From Alteromonas sp. CI.11.F.A3 (GTDB taxonomy: Bacteria > Pseudomonadota > Gammaproteobacteria > Enterobacterales > Alteromonadaceae), in NCBI RefSeq assembly GCF_032925565.1, contig NZ_CP136708.1, forward strand, positions 3,844,001-3,908,000: DNA of 64,000 bases, in the 5' to 3' direction. The notes under the pieces were generated by a model. It saw nothing but the letters and a program-made list of their open reading frames with translations. It did no database searches and was not told the DNA's origin. Made by a program: the position numbers and the translations under genes. Positions 1-8,156 of the stretch are shown piece after piece. Position 1 is the first letter of the stretch. Each line of letters opens with the position of its first letter.

Positions 1-1218
1 TTGTTCTTCATACGACGCATCATCGCTTTTAAACGTCGACAGCACTTTATCGTAAGTATTAAGCAATTTTTCAGCCTTTGTAGCATCCATTTTTTCATGG
101 TTCTGGATAAGCGCTTTTAGCGAATCTCTATCTAAATTAGACGCTCTATTTAAAATAACCCGCTGCGCATTTTTTGGATTTTCAAAAATAGCATTCATAT
201 CATCCTGTAATTTTTCAGGTGTGATATCGTCTTGCTCAGACTCACTAAGATAAGATGTCAATTTAGCGCGATATTGACGCCCCTTCTCTTCATCACCTGG
301 CGACAACTTATCAAATATGGCTGTTGCTCTATCCTGATTAGAACTGTTGTTACTGATAGCGCCTTTAATGTCGTCGTAAGTAGAAGCAATTTGTTTCTTC
401 TGGTTTTCATCTAAAGAAGGTCTACCACTGGCAATATCAAGAATGAGTTTACGGGTAGCGTTTGGATCGTTAGTCGTAAACTCTTCCTTTAGCTCAATCT
501 CATCTATTAGCGTTTCCATTTCTTTACGCAAATCTTTAGCGGTGAACTGAGATTGCGTGGCTTTATCTATGTATTGTTTTACTTTCTTATCAAAATCGGT
601 GGTATTGAATTCGCTTTTCACTTCATCGTGAATAGCTTTAACGGTTTCTCTAGCAAACCCTTGCGCCTTTGCCTGTTCGCTTTTTGAAAAGCCACTCACA
701 ACCGTATCGCTTGCACTTGCAATACCTTTACGTAAGAAACTTAAAAGGTTTCCACATACTGCCGTTGTAAGTTTTATATCTACGAATACTGCCGTAATAA
801 AAAATAACGCCCACACAACTACGCCGACAATCGCGCCATTTAATACCGTACCAACTAAACTTAACTCAATAGCTAAGTAAGTAGCGATGAAAAGTGAAAT
901 TGACATAGTTACAATGGTAAATACACCTAAAGCCGCTGATAGCTTTTGACCCGCTTTTTTAGTCGAATAAGATGAGTCGCTTGAACTGCTGCTATCACTT
1001 GTGTCTTGAATATCGCCTATTGCGCTAATGCCTGAAGCAATAGCCAAGTTGCTTAATAAAAACTGAATACCTATAGCAATAACAACACCTGCAATAACAC
1101 TTATAAAAAAGTGGCCAGATAAAGAAGTAGTAGAGCTAGTCACAACGGTTTGTGCCGCTGCTATGCTAGGCAGCATTGTTAAAAAAAGAGAACAGAGTAG
1201 TAGACCTATTTTGCGCAT
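1..1218 (-). CDS. Partial membrane protein with a signal peptide, three TM helices and a helical repeat tail
   Basis: Unrecognised family; the C-terminus is lost at the window edge and 406 residues are visible without a stop. The ATG at 1218 begins MRKIGLLLCS and a signal-peptide-like stretch ending near AAAQT at residue 22. Hydrophobic helices lie near residues 31-62, 92-115 and 121-141, with a Ser/Asp-rich linker after the first. From about residue 165 the protein is soluble, charged and helical. Two similar segments of about 80 residues can be recognised, each with a Tyr-[IL] pair, a [FI]T[AP] turn, an L...[ED]M helix and a TYDxx[KIL] helix end. It is divergent from two secreted repeat proteins across a 631-base AT-rich gap, so it may belong to the same envelope system. 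Function cannot be assigned. Confidence 0.8.
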   Translation of the reverse strand, partial: MRKIGLLLCSLFLTMLPSIAAAQTVVTSSTTSLSGHFFISVIAGVVIAIGIQFLLSNLAIASGISAIGDIQDTSDSSSSSDSSYSTKKAGQKLSAALGVFTIVTMSISLFIATYLAIELSLVGTVLNGAIVGVVVWALFFITAVFVDIKLTTAVCGNLLSFLRKGIASASDTVVSGFSKSEQAKAQGFARETVKAIHDEVKSEFNTTDFDKKVKQYIDKATQSQFTAKDLRKEMETLIDEIELKEEFTTNDPNATRKLILDIASGRPSLDENQKKQIASTYDDIKGAISNNSSNQDRATAIFDKLSPGDEEKGRQYRAKLTSYLSESEQDDITPEKLQDDMNAIFENPKNAQRVILNRASNLDRDSLKALIQNHEKMDATKAEKLLNTYDKVLSTFKSDDASYEEQ

Positions 1219-1849
1219 GGTGAATCCTTATTCCAATGAGAAAAAATCCAATTAAAGAAAATGTAACGTGGTTCAGTCTCTGAGCAGCAAATTCAATACC
1301 AGCGCATATCTAAAATTCACATAAAGCGATACATAGTAGCTAAAACCAATATTTTATATAGGGTATAGCGAACTGGAAAAAGTTAATTTTCATGATAGAT
1401 ATTACATGTGGTTACGGCTAACCCTGAAAACTTGAAATATTTACATGAAGCAATTGTAATATTTTTAATTCGATAAATTGAATACACTAATTAATTAAAT
1501 TACAACCACACCTTTTCCAAAAAATACTTGTAACATAAATAAACCCAGTAAATGTTTTATAAAACCCCGTGAAATATACACACACTCGCAAATTAAAATC
1601 TAAAAAATCTAAAAAATTACTCATTTAAAAATTCAATAATTAAAGCTAAATTCAAAAAGAACACTTCACAAAACAAATTTAAAATACAACAAAATCAATA
1701 AATTAACACTGTAAATGCAACTTCTAAAATGTCTGTTTTTGGATTATAGAGAGTGTCGGTATATATGTTGCTTTTTCTTCTGTGTCTAAACGATGTAGAC
1801 AATGAAGATTTTAAAGGTAGTTAAATTTATTTATATAAGGACTCATCTA
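1219..1849. other. AT-rich divergent intergenic region
   Basis: A stretch of 631 bases with no convincing gene. It is much richer in A and T than its surroundings, with many A and T runs, and separates the divergent membrane-protein gene from the PRC-barrel gene. It must hold promoters for both directions, but I could not pick a convincing sigma-70 pair. Confidence 0.5.
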
Positions 1850-2632
1850 ATGGATATTCGAAATAGACATGGTAAATCAAATTTTTTAAAACCGACTATG
1901 TTAGCGAGCATTGTAGCATTCGCAGTAGGCGGTAGCGTATTTTCAGCATCGGCGCAACAAACAAATGATGCGGCAACGAATTCAGAAATAGAAGTGATTA
2001 AAGGAAAAACGGACGTGGAAGTTACACAACCGGCTCCTTCTGTACAGGTTGATCAAAAAGACCCCAAAGTAGATGTAGAAGTAGGTCAAGCTGAAGTAAA
2101 TGTGGAATACCAAGATCCTGAAATCAATATTCAACAACAGCAACCTGAAATTGAATTTGTTCAAGCTGAGCCACAAGTAAATATTAATAGTGCAGAGCCG
2201 AAAGTGACGGTTAATCAGGCTGAACCTGAAATTATCATCGAAAAAAGCGAGCCTGAAATTAATATCGTCAGAAGAGATGAGAATGGGGATATCAGGAAAG
2301 ACAGTGACGCTGCTTATGTAAAACATTTAACCGTACACCAGTTAGAAGAAAAAGATGTAATGAGTGCCAATGGAGAAGAAATTGGCTCAATTGAAGAAGT
2401 TGTTCAAAGTAGTCAAAGTAATGAGCTTTCGTTAATCGTAGAATCTGGCGGCGTAATGGGCGTAGGCTCGCGTAAAAGTGTACTGCCTTTAAGTGAAGTT
2501 TCATTAGAGGAAGGCGATATTGTATGGGGTTCTGAACGCGATGTAGAACAGCTCCCAGAATACTCTGAAGCTCGGTTTGTTTCTATCCAGCAAAAAAATC
2601 AGACAATTGAAGACTTTTTAAGTGAAGAGTAA
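1850..2632 (+). CDS. Secreted protein with eleven nonapeptide beta repeats and a C-terminal PRC-barrel domain
   Basis: 260 residues. I choose the ATG at 1850 because AAGGA lies 8 bases upstream; an in-frame ATG at 1802 lacks this. The N-terminus has basic residues, a hydrophobic core and an SASAQQ cleavage site near residue 36. Residues 45-143 form eleven 9-residue units whose positions +2 and +4 are always Val, Ile or Phe; eight of the last nine units start with Pro. Residues about 155-247 resemble a PRC barrel (MSANGEEIGSIEEV, then SGGVMGVGSRKSVLPLSEV). PRC barrels are known in RNA-processing, photosynthetic and sporulation proteins, so the domain does not fix the role. Periplasmic or surface location is inferred. 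The next gene is 63 bases downstream on the same strand and carries the same repeat type. Confidence 0.88.
   Translation: MDIRNRHGKSNFLKPTMLASIVAFAVGGSVFSASAQQTNDAATNSEIEVIKGKTDVEVTQPAPSVQVDQKDPKVDVEVGQAEVNVEYQDPEINIQQQQPEIEFVQAEPQVNINSAEPKVTVNQAEPEIIIEKSEPEINIVRRDENGDIRKDSDAAYVKHLTVHQLEEKDVMSANGEEIGSIEEVVQSSQSNELSLIVESGGVMGVGSRKSVLPLSEVSLEEGDIVWGSERDVEQLPEYSEARFVSIQQKNQTIEDFLSEE
1982..2278 (+). repeat. Eleven in-register 9-residue beta-type repeats
   Basis: Units start at residues 45, 54, 63, 72, 81, 90, 99, 108, 117, 126 and 135 of the PRC-barrel protein. The pattern is [PxA]-x-[VI]-x-[VIF]-x-x-x-x. Every unit has beta-branched or aromatic residues at +2 and +4. The strict 9-residue period suggests a stacked beta structure; that fold is an inference. 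Confidence 0.85.
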
Positions 2633-2695
2633 TAGCGGTGAATAGCTAAGCATTTGCAAGTTAGTCATTTTATCAACTTAAGAGGAAATCAAATC

Positions 2696-3208
2696 ATGAA
2701 ATTACGTAAATTAAATACTATTTTAGCCTTCACATTAGCGGCTTCTTCAACGGTAGTGGTAGCGCAGGAAGTCTCTGGTAGCCAATCAGAGATGAGCGAC
2801 TACAACGCAGTGATAGAAAAGTACGACGTCAACAATAACGGCGAACTCGACAAAAATGAACTTCAAAATTATATGATGGAAAAGCAGCCTGAGGCTGCAG
2901 CGCGTAACGGTGATAAAGTATCGGTAACTCAAAGGCCTGCTATCGTTACGATTAATCAAAAACCTGCGCAGATTACGGTACGTCAGCCTAAGCCTGAAGT
3001 GTCGATTACTACCAACGATCCAGATATCTCTATTGAGCAGCCTGAACCAAAAGTTACGGTGTCACAGGCACAGCCTAAGGTAAACGTTAAGTCTGGTAAA
3101 CCAGCGGTTGATGTTAGACAGGAAGACCCAGACGTTGCGATTAGTCAGCCAGATCCTACTGTTAATATTGAACGTGAAGATGTGGTAGTTGATGTGAACG
3201 ATAAATAA
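2696..3208 (+). CDS. Secreted EF-hand protein with eleven nonapeptide beta repeats
   Basis: 170 residues. The ATG at 2696 follows AGAGGA at a spacing of 9 and opens a clear signal peptide (MKLRKLNTIL, then cleavage near VVAQ at residue 24). Residues 44-55 form a canonical EF-hand loop: Asp44, Asn46, Asn48, Gly49, Leu51 and Glu55 occupy positions 1, 3, 5, 6, 8 and 12, so calcium binding is likely. From residue 73 to the C-terminus there are eleven units of nine residues with Val or Ile at +2 and +4; units from residue 100 to 154 start with Pro. Only one EF-hand is visible, whereas they usually pair, so dimerisation is possible. It is likely co-transcribed with the preceding PRC-barrel gene and ends before a strong hairpin. 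Biological role unknown. Confidence 0.88.
   Translation: MKLRKLNTILAFTLAASSTVVVAQEVSGSQSEMSDYNAVIEKYDVNNNGELDKNELQNYMMEKQPEAAARNGDKVSVTQRPAIVTINQKPAQITVRQPKPEVSITTNDPDISIEQPEPKVTVSQAQPKVNVKSGKPAVDVRQEDPDVAISQPDPTVNIEREDVVVDVNDK
2912..3205 (+). repeat. Eleven in-register 9-residue beta-type repeats (EF-hand protein)
   Basis: Units begin at residues 73, 82, 91, 100, 109, 118, 127, 136, 145, 154 and 163, with Val or Ile at +2 and +4 in each. The last unit is one residue short at the stop. Count and register match the neighbouring PRC-barrel protein. Confidence 0.85.
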
Positions 3209-3522
3209 TTATTGTGAAGCTAATAGACCTTTTTAATGACGGGTCTGTTAAACACCATATCGCAAAAACCTGCTTATTTTTCACAACGCCTTACGTTGTA
3301 GAATAAGTAGGTTTTTTCTTTTCATTAATCTTAGTTATGGTGATGATGCAAAAGTAATTCACTACAATTATGTGAAGATAAGCCTAATAGCTCAAAATTC
3401 CCTCGACACAGCAGCCTTAATTCCTTATAGTGCGCGCCCAAAGCTTACTCGTGTAAAACCTCTATTTTATGTTTATCGACAAGCTATCTTTTTTCTTCTG
3501 ATTTACCCGCTGGATACCTGTT
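3209..3522. other. Intergenic region upstream of ybiT
   Basis: 314 bases between the EF-hand gene and ybiT. The first part holds a rho-independent terminator. The rest should carry the ybiT promoter, which I cannot place. A 67-codon open frame here has no ribosome site and no family resemblance. Confidence 0.5.
3264..3317 (+). terminator. Rho-independent terminator after the EF-hand gene
   Basis: A long stem pairs AACCTGCTTATT with AATAAGTAGGTT (one G-T wobble) and encloses a second small stem (ACAACG/CGTTGT). A run of six T follows. Confidence 0.8.
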
Positions 3523-5115
3523 TTGATTACCACCGCCAATATCACCATGCAGTTTGGTTCTGCACCCTTGTTTGAAAATATCTCTGCCAAATTTGGTAAC
3601 GGCAACCGCTATGGCCTTATCGGCGCAAACGGTTGCGGAAAGTCTACCTTCATGAAAATTTTGAGCGGTAAGTTAACCCCAAGTGCGGGTAACGTTTCTA
3701 TGGCGCCAGGTACTAAATTAGGTATCTTAAGCCAAGATCAATTCGCGTTTGAAGAGTTCAGCGTAGTTGACGCCGTGATCATGGGTGACCGTGAATTGTG
3801 GGAAGTGAAAAAAGAGCGTGACGAAATATACAGCAAGCTAGATATGAGTGAAGAAGACGGCATGCGCGTTGCCGATTTAGAAACTCAATTTGCGGAAATG
3901 GATGGTTACACCGCTGAAGCGCGTGCGGGTGACATATTGAATGCCGCTGGCATTGAAGAACATTATCACTTTGGTTTGATGAAAGAAGTGGCGCCGGGTA
4001 AAAAAGTACGTGTATTACTAGCTCAAGCCTTGTTTGCTGACCCTGATATTTTACTACTCGACGAACCGACCAACAACTTGGATATCTACACCATTACCTG
4101 GTTGGCCGATGAGCTAAACAAACGTAAATCGACCATGTTGATCATTTCGCACGATCGTCATTTCCTAAATTCAGTATGTACCCACATGGCTGATATCGAT
4201 TACGGCGAATTACGTGTTTATCCTGGTAACTACGATGCATTCATTGAAGCGTCAATGATGGTTCAAGAGCAGTTGCTTAATGAAAACGCAAAGAAATCTG
4301 CTGAAATTGAAGAACTTCAAGGCTTCGTAGCGCGTTTCTCTGCAAACGCCTCTAAAGCGAAGCAGGCTACGTCTCGGGCTAAGCGATTAGAAAAAATCGA
4401 GCTTGCTGAAGTGAAAGCTTCAAGCCGTCGTAAGCCTTATATTGTGTTTGAACAACATAAGAAACTTCACCGCTTAGCGATTACGCTAGAAGATGTAGGC
4501 CATGGCTACCCTGAGCTTCCATTATTTAACAACGCCAACCTGTTGTTAGAAGCAGGTTCGCGCCTTGCCATTATTGGTGAAAACGGCGCTGGTAAAACTA
4601 CCCTATTGAAATGTTTAGTTGATGAATTATCACCTGAGCACGGCACTATAAAATGGGCTGAAAATGCCGCTATTGGTTATATTCCACAAGATAGTACCAA
4701 AGACTTCGATTGCGATTTAAGCTTGTTTGATTGGATGAGCCAATGGCGCTTACCTAAGCACGACGACCTACAAGTTCGTGGTATGTTAGGCCGCTTATTG
4801 TTTAGCTCAGACGACTTTAACAAGAAAGTAGCGGTATGTTCTGGTGGTGAAAAGAACCGGTTGTTGTTTGGTAAGCTTATGCTGCAAGACATCAACGTAT
4901 TGGTTATGGATGAGCCTACTAACCACTTAGACATGGAATCTATTGAAGCGCTTAACAATGGGCTTTATAAGTTCGACGGCACGGTTATTTTTGTAAGCCA
5001 TGACCGTGAGTTTGTTTCATCATTGGCCACGCAAATTATCGAAATAAAAGATAATAAGCTTAACCACTTTGAAGGTAACTACGAAGAGTTCTTAGCGCAC
5101 AGCGAAGGCAAGTAA
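3523..5115 (+). CDS. ybiT: ABC-F ATPase YbiT
   Basis: 530 residues, the same length as E. coli YbiT, and closely similar from the first residues onward ([16 protein letters not shown]). ABC-F proteins act in the cytoplasm on ribosomes and have two ATPase cassettes with no membrane part. Walker A is GANGCGKST at residues 34-42 and GENGAGKTT near 352; Walker B plus D-loops read [11 protein letters not shown] and [11 protein letters not shown]. The inter-domain linker is Lys/Arg-rich ([13 protein letters not shown]), as expected. Alignment to the E. coli N-terminus forces a TTG start at 3523; an ATG eight codons later would cut the first strand. The Shine-Dalgarno match is weak. It stands alone and ends at a terminator. 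The exact translational role of YbiT is not settled in the literature I know. Confidence 0.95.
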   Translation: MITTANITMQFGSAPLFENISAKFGNGNRYGLIGANGCGKSTFMKILSGKLTPSAGNVSMAPGTKLGILSQDQFAFEEFSVVDAVIMGDRELWEVKKERDEIYSKLDMSEEDGMRVADLETQFAEMDGYTAEARAGDILNAAGIEEHYHFGLMKEVAPGKKVRVLLAQALFADPDILLLDEPTNNLDIYTITWLADELNKRKSTMLIISHDRHFLNSVCTHMADIDYGELRVYPGNYDAFIEASMMVQEQLLNENAKKSAEIEELQGFVARFSANASKAKQATSRAKRLEKIELAEVKASSRRKPYIVFEQHKKLHRLAITLEDVGHGYPELPLFNNANLLLEAGSRLAIIGENGAGKTTLLKCLVDELSPEHGTIKWAENAAIGYIPQDSTKDFDCDLSLFDWMSQWRLPKHDDLQVRGMLGRLLFSSDDFNKKVAVCSGGEKNRLLFGKLMLQDINVLVMDEPTNHLDMESIEALNNGLYKFDGTVIFVSHDREFVSSLATQIIEIKDNKLNHFEGNYEEFLAHSEGK

Positions 5116-5141
5116 CCCTTTATAGAGTTAATCTTATTGTT

Positions 5142-5180
5142 AAAGCCCAGCAAGGTAAATTTACCTTGCGGGGCTTTTTG
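5142..5180 (+). terminator. Rho-independent terminator after ybiT
   Basis: AAAGCCC pairs with GGGCTTT around an inner AAGGTAAATTTACCTT palindrome, and a T run follows on the plus strand. Confidence 0.85.
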
Positions 5181-5231
5181 TTTATTGCCTTAAACACACC
5201 TTTGAACTAGCTGTCAAAATGGCTTTTTACG

Positions 5232-6935
5232 CTATAACACCAACACTTTTTTCACCGTTTTTCTAACGATGAAATTCCATGCAAAAAAACGAGCAATACT
5301 TGCTATACCGGCGTCTTTTGCGAATGCAAAAAAGCGCGCTTTAACGCGTTTATACGCCAGCTCTCTGTTTTCGTATTTCACATCAGCCATAGATGCATGA
5401 TTTAAATGCGATGAATCTAAAAACTGCTGAATACTATAATGATCACGCTTCTCAATGTTCAGTGGTAATTGCTTTTGAATAACCGCTTCGTCTTTCTGTT
5501 TATCTAAAATACCGTTAATGGTTAGCATGGCGTTTAATCTGCCGCGTTCGTAGTCATACTGGCGAAAGCGCTCGTCAAAAAAACCTAAGAAAGCGCCTAG
5601 TAACTCTCCACTAAGCTCATCTTTCTTCGCGGTAATGGTATAGATGGTTTTTAAATTGGTGGGTCCTAACCCCGCGGCATGTTCTAGTACCGCAATCGTA
5701 TCTATCCAGAGTTTGAAATGGCTTGGCGGAAGCGGTTTCTCTTCAACATCAACGCGATATTGTGTCGCAAGTCGGGCGACATCAGCAGCATATTCAGATG
5801 TATTACCACCATAAACCACCGCAATCATTGAATCTATAATAGCCTGTTCTGCAGAAACCTGTTCGCTGGTAACGGTGTACAGTTTTTCGCGTAACGTGTC
5901 GGCTTGTTTATCTAACTTGAGAATTTTTTCGTTATCTTGCTCTTGAATCAACCACTCTTGAAACCCGCTTTGTAAAAACACGCTATTAAGCATTTGCTTG
6001 GCACTGTCAGCGAAGGACGCTATGCTCGCATCAAACTCTGGATTAGCTGCACTTTCCCTAGGGTTAGGTGAAATGTAAAAGTAAAAGCGGTTTTCGTAAT
6101 CGGTATAGTTTGTATCATTTTGTTCAGCCAAAGATACTGCCATTCCAAGAGGATAGTTATTAAATGCCCCACCATCCATAAAGCTAAAGGTACTGTTTTC
6201 AAACTTAACAGCGCCGCGGCCACTGTAGTCACCGTGTATCCAGTCTCGCGTAAGCGATACCGGTGAAAACGCCACAGGAAAAGCACCGCATCCTCTCGCC
6301 GCCGAACTTATCTCACTCCAAATAGCTTTATTATCGGTTGTATTATCTAGCGTAGCGGTATACCTATCTTGATGGCGAGTTTGGATGAACTTCCCCTGCC
6401 CCAAGGTTTCAGTTAAATACGCGTACGTATCTACCTCGTAATCTACACCGTTTAAATTAGACATGGCCAACCCCAATTTAATGGAGGTCGCACTGGCAAT
6501 ATGCGGTGTTTGCACTATCGGCGGGGTTTGCTGGGTTTGCTCAGCGCTCAGCGATGGTGACTTCACGTACCGACTATTAATGAGCTTATCAGCAATGGTT
6601 TTTACAAAGCCATTTGAGAGCAGTGAGTTTTTGGCATTGTCGCCGGGTAAAGGGGTTAACAATCCGTTGATATCAACCGACTTCACCCATGCCTCATAAC
6701 CTACATTAGTGTTTTCACCCGATAAAGCATCACCATCATACAAGAGTTTTTGCGCTATCATTGCGGCAGTCATGCCACCCGCGCTAGCGCCTGTAAGTAC
6801 ATCTATTTCAATTTTGGGATTGGAAGGATTTTCGTTGTGTTCTTTAAGCGCGTTGATAATTTCATAAAGCGTACCCGCTTCATAAGAGCCCAAAGAAACG
6901 GCGCCTGATATGGCAATTGCAACGCGGTAGGTCAT
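5232..6935 (-). CDS. Patatin-like phospholipase family protein
   Basis: 567 residues, no signal peptide, so probably cytoplasmic or delivered by another route. I take the ATG at 6935 because AGGAG sits just upstream; a TTG seven codons earlier would include that site in the coding region. The N-terminal oxyanion-type loop reads ISGAVSLGSYEAG, the nucleophile elbow is GASAGG (Ser near residue 55) and the catalytic Asp is in FMDGGAFNNYPLG, giving the Ser-Asp dyad of patatins. The family hydrolyses acyl esters of phospholipids or neutral lipids; the substrate here is unknown. The C-terminal half (about residue 300 onward) is helical and not recognised. It is a single gene, convergent with ybiT. 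Confidence 0.85.
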   Translation of the reverse strand: MTYRVAIAISGAVSLGSYEAGTLYEIINALKEHNENPSNPKIEIDVLTGASAGGMTAAMIAQKLLYDGDALSGENTNVGYEAWVKSVDINGLLTPLPGDNAKNSLLSNGFVKTIADKLINSRYVKSPSLSAEQTQQTPPIVQTPHIASATSIKLGLAMSNLNGVDYEVDTYAYLTETLGQGKFIQTRHQDRYTATLDNTTDNKAIWSEISSAARGCGAFPVAFSPVSLTRDWIHGDYSGRGAVKFENSTFSFMDGGAFNNYPLGMAVSLAEQNDTNYTDYENRFYFYISPNPRESAANPEFDASIASFADSAKQMLNSVFLQSGFQEWLIQEQDNEKILKLDKQADTLREKLYTVTSEQVSAEQAIIDSMIAVVYGGNTSEYAADVARLATQYRVDVEEKPLPPSHFKLWIDTIAVLEHAAGLGPTNLKTIYTITAKKDELSGELLGAFLGFFDERFRQYDYERGRLNAMLTINGILDKQKDEAVIQKQLPLNIEKRDHYSIQQFLDSSHLNHASMADVKYENRELAYKRVKARFFAFAKDAGIASIARFFAWNFIVRKTVKKVLVL

Positions 6936-7034
6936 GTTACGCTCCTGAAAATTCAATATTTTTGAATCACCGAGAAAGCAGTCTCAGAACGCTGTTCCAC
7001 AGCAAACAGGAGTAATATACCCTTGAAGCTTGTG

Positions 7035-8156
7035 TTATTGAAGCCTTCCTTTCACCCAAATTTTGACCAAGTTAACATTATCATCTACTAATAATACATT
7101 CGCATATTGCCCTGCTGCGAGACTGCCTAGCTTATGCTGCATACCCATAAACGTTGCAGGCGTACTACTGGCCATTGCACTTGCTTCGGTTAAGCTTGCG
7201 CCCAAGTCATGACAGGTATTTACAACGGCCCCATGCATATCTAAACATGAACCGGCCAAGGTACCATCTGGGGTGGTGAGTTTACTGCCACTACGCTTAA
7301 TTTCTGTATTGAAAAACGCAAGCGTGTCTAGGTTGCTTCCCACGTGCGCCATGGCATCGGTCACCAACATTATCTTTTCTTTGCCTTTAACCTTTATAGC
7401 CAACTCGGCACTTTTAGGGTGTACGTGGTGATGATCCACAATTAACCCACAATACGCATTATCAAACAACAATGCGGCGCCCACAGCGCCTGGCGCGCGA
7501 GACGTAAACGCCGACATTGCATTGTATAAATGGGTGAACCCGGTTGCCCCAGCGTTAAGCGCATCGCTCACTTGTTCAAAACTGGCATTGGTGTGCCCTA
7601 GTGCAACCACTATCCCTTCTGCCACCATTTCTTTAATAAAACTGGAGCTTACACTTTCAGGTGCCACAGTTAACAGTACCTTGCCAATATCCTTTCGGCA
7701 CAAGGTTGCCAGTTCACTATCACTAGGCGTACGAATAAAGCTTTCTTCATGCACGCCTTTTTTCGCTGCGCTTAAAAAAGGACCTTCATAATGAATACCT
7801 TCAATATTAGGATGGTTGCTGGCAATGGCTTCACTAACCGCATCGGCGGCGCTAGCCATAGTCTGTGCATTATCAGTAATGAGCGTAGGCAACATACTGG
7901 TCGTGCCGAACTGCAAATGCGCATTCGCCATAGTTTTTAACGCATCGTACGTGGGCGTATGGTTAAACAGTATTCCCCCGCCACCATTTACCTGAGTATC
8001 CACGTACCCCGGAATAAGCGTACCTTCGTACTTATCTGCAAGCTCTTGCTTTGTGGCATCTCGAATGCTTTTGATCACGCCCTGCTCTATGCATAGCGTT
8101 TTATTAAACTGAATGCCTGATATGGTCAGTACTTTGTGTGCGGTAATTGTTTCCAT
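7035..8156 (-). CDS. nagA: N-acetylglucosamine-6-phosphate deacetylase
   Basis: 373 residues, the usual length. It removes acetate from GlcNAc-6-phosphate to give glucosamine-6-phosphate in the cytoplasm. Amidohydrolase features are in order: VDTQVNGGGG near residue 52, metal ligand Glu124 in HYEGPF, His188 in GHTNA, His209 in HLYNAM, DHHHVHP at 241-247 as substrate loop, and catalytic Asp267 in TDAM. Its start overlaps the stop of the upstream kinase gene by one base (TAATG), which suggests translational coupling and a kinase-then-deacetylase route for GlcNAc taken up as free sugar. No nagB, transporter or NagC/NagR regulator is present nearby, so those steps must be encoded elsewhere. Confidence 0.95.
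   Translation of the reverse strand: METITAHKVLTISGIQFNKTLCIEQGVIKSIRDATKQELADKYEGTLIPGYVDTQVNGGGGILFNHTPTYDALKTMANAHLQFGTTSMLPTLITDNAQTMASAADAVSEAIASNHPNIEGIHYEGPFLSAAKKGVHEESFIRTPSDSELATLCRKDIGKVLLTVAPESVSSSFIKEMVAEGIVVALGHTNASFEQVSDALNAGATGFTHLYNAMSAFTSRAPGAVGAALLFDNAYCGLIVDHHHVHPKSAELAIKVKGKEKIMLVTDAMAHVGSNLDTLAFFNTEIKRSGSKLTTPDGTLAGSCLDMHGAVVNTCHDLGASLTEASAMASSTPATFMGMQHKLGSLAAGQYANVLLVDDNVNLVKIWVKGRLQ

Noticed and set aside
3372..3575. 67-codon open frame before ybiT
   Set aside because: No ribosome site, no family resemblance and overlap with the certain ybiT start.
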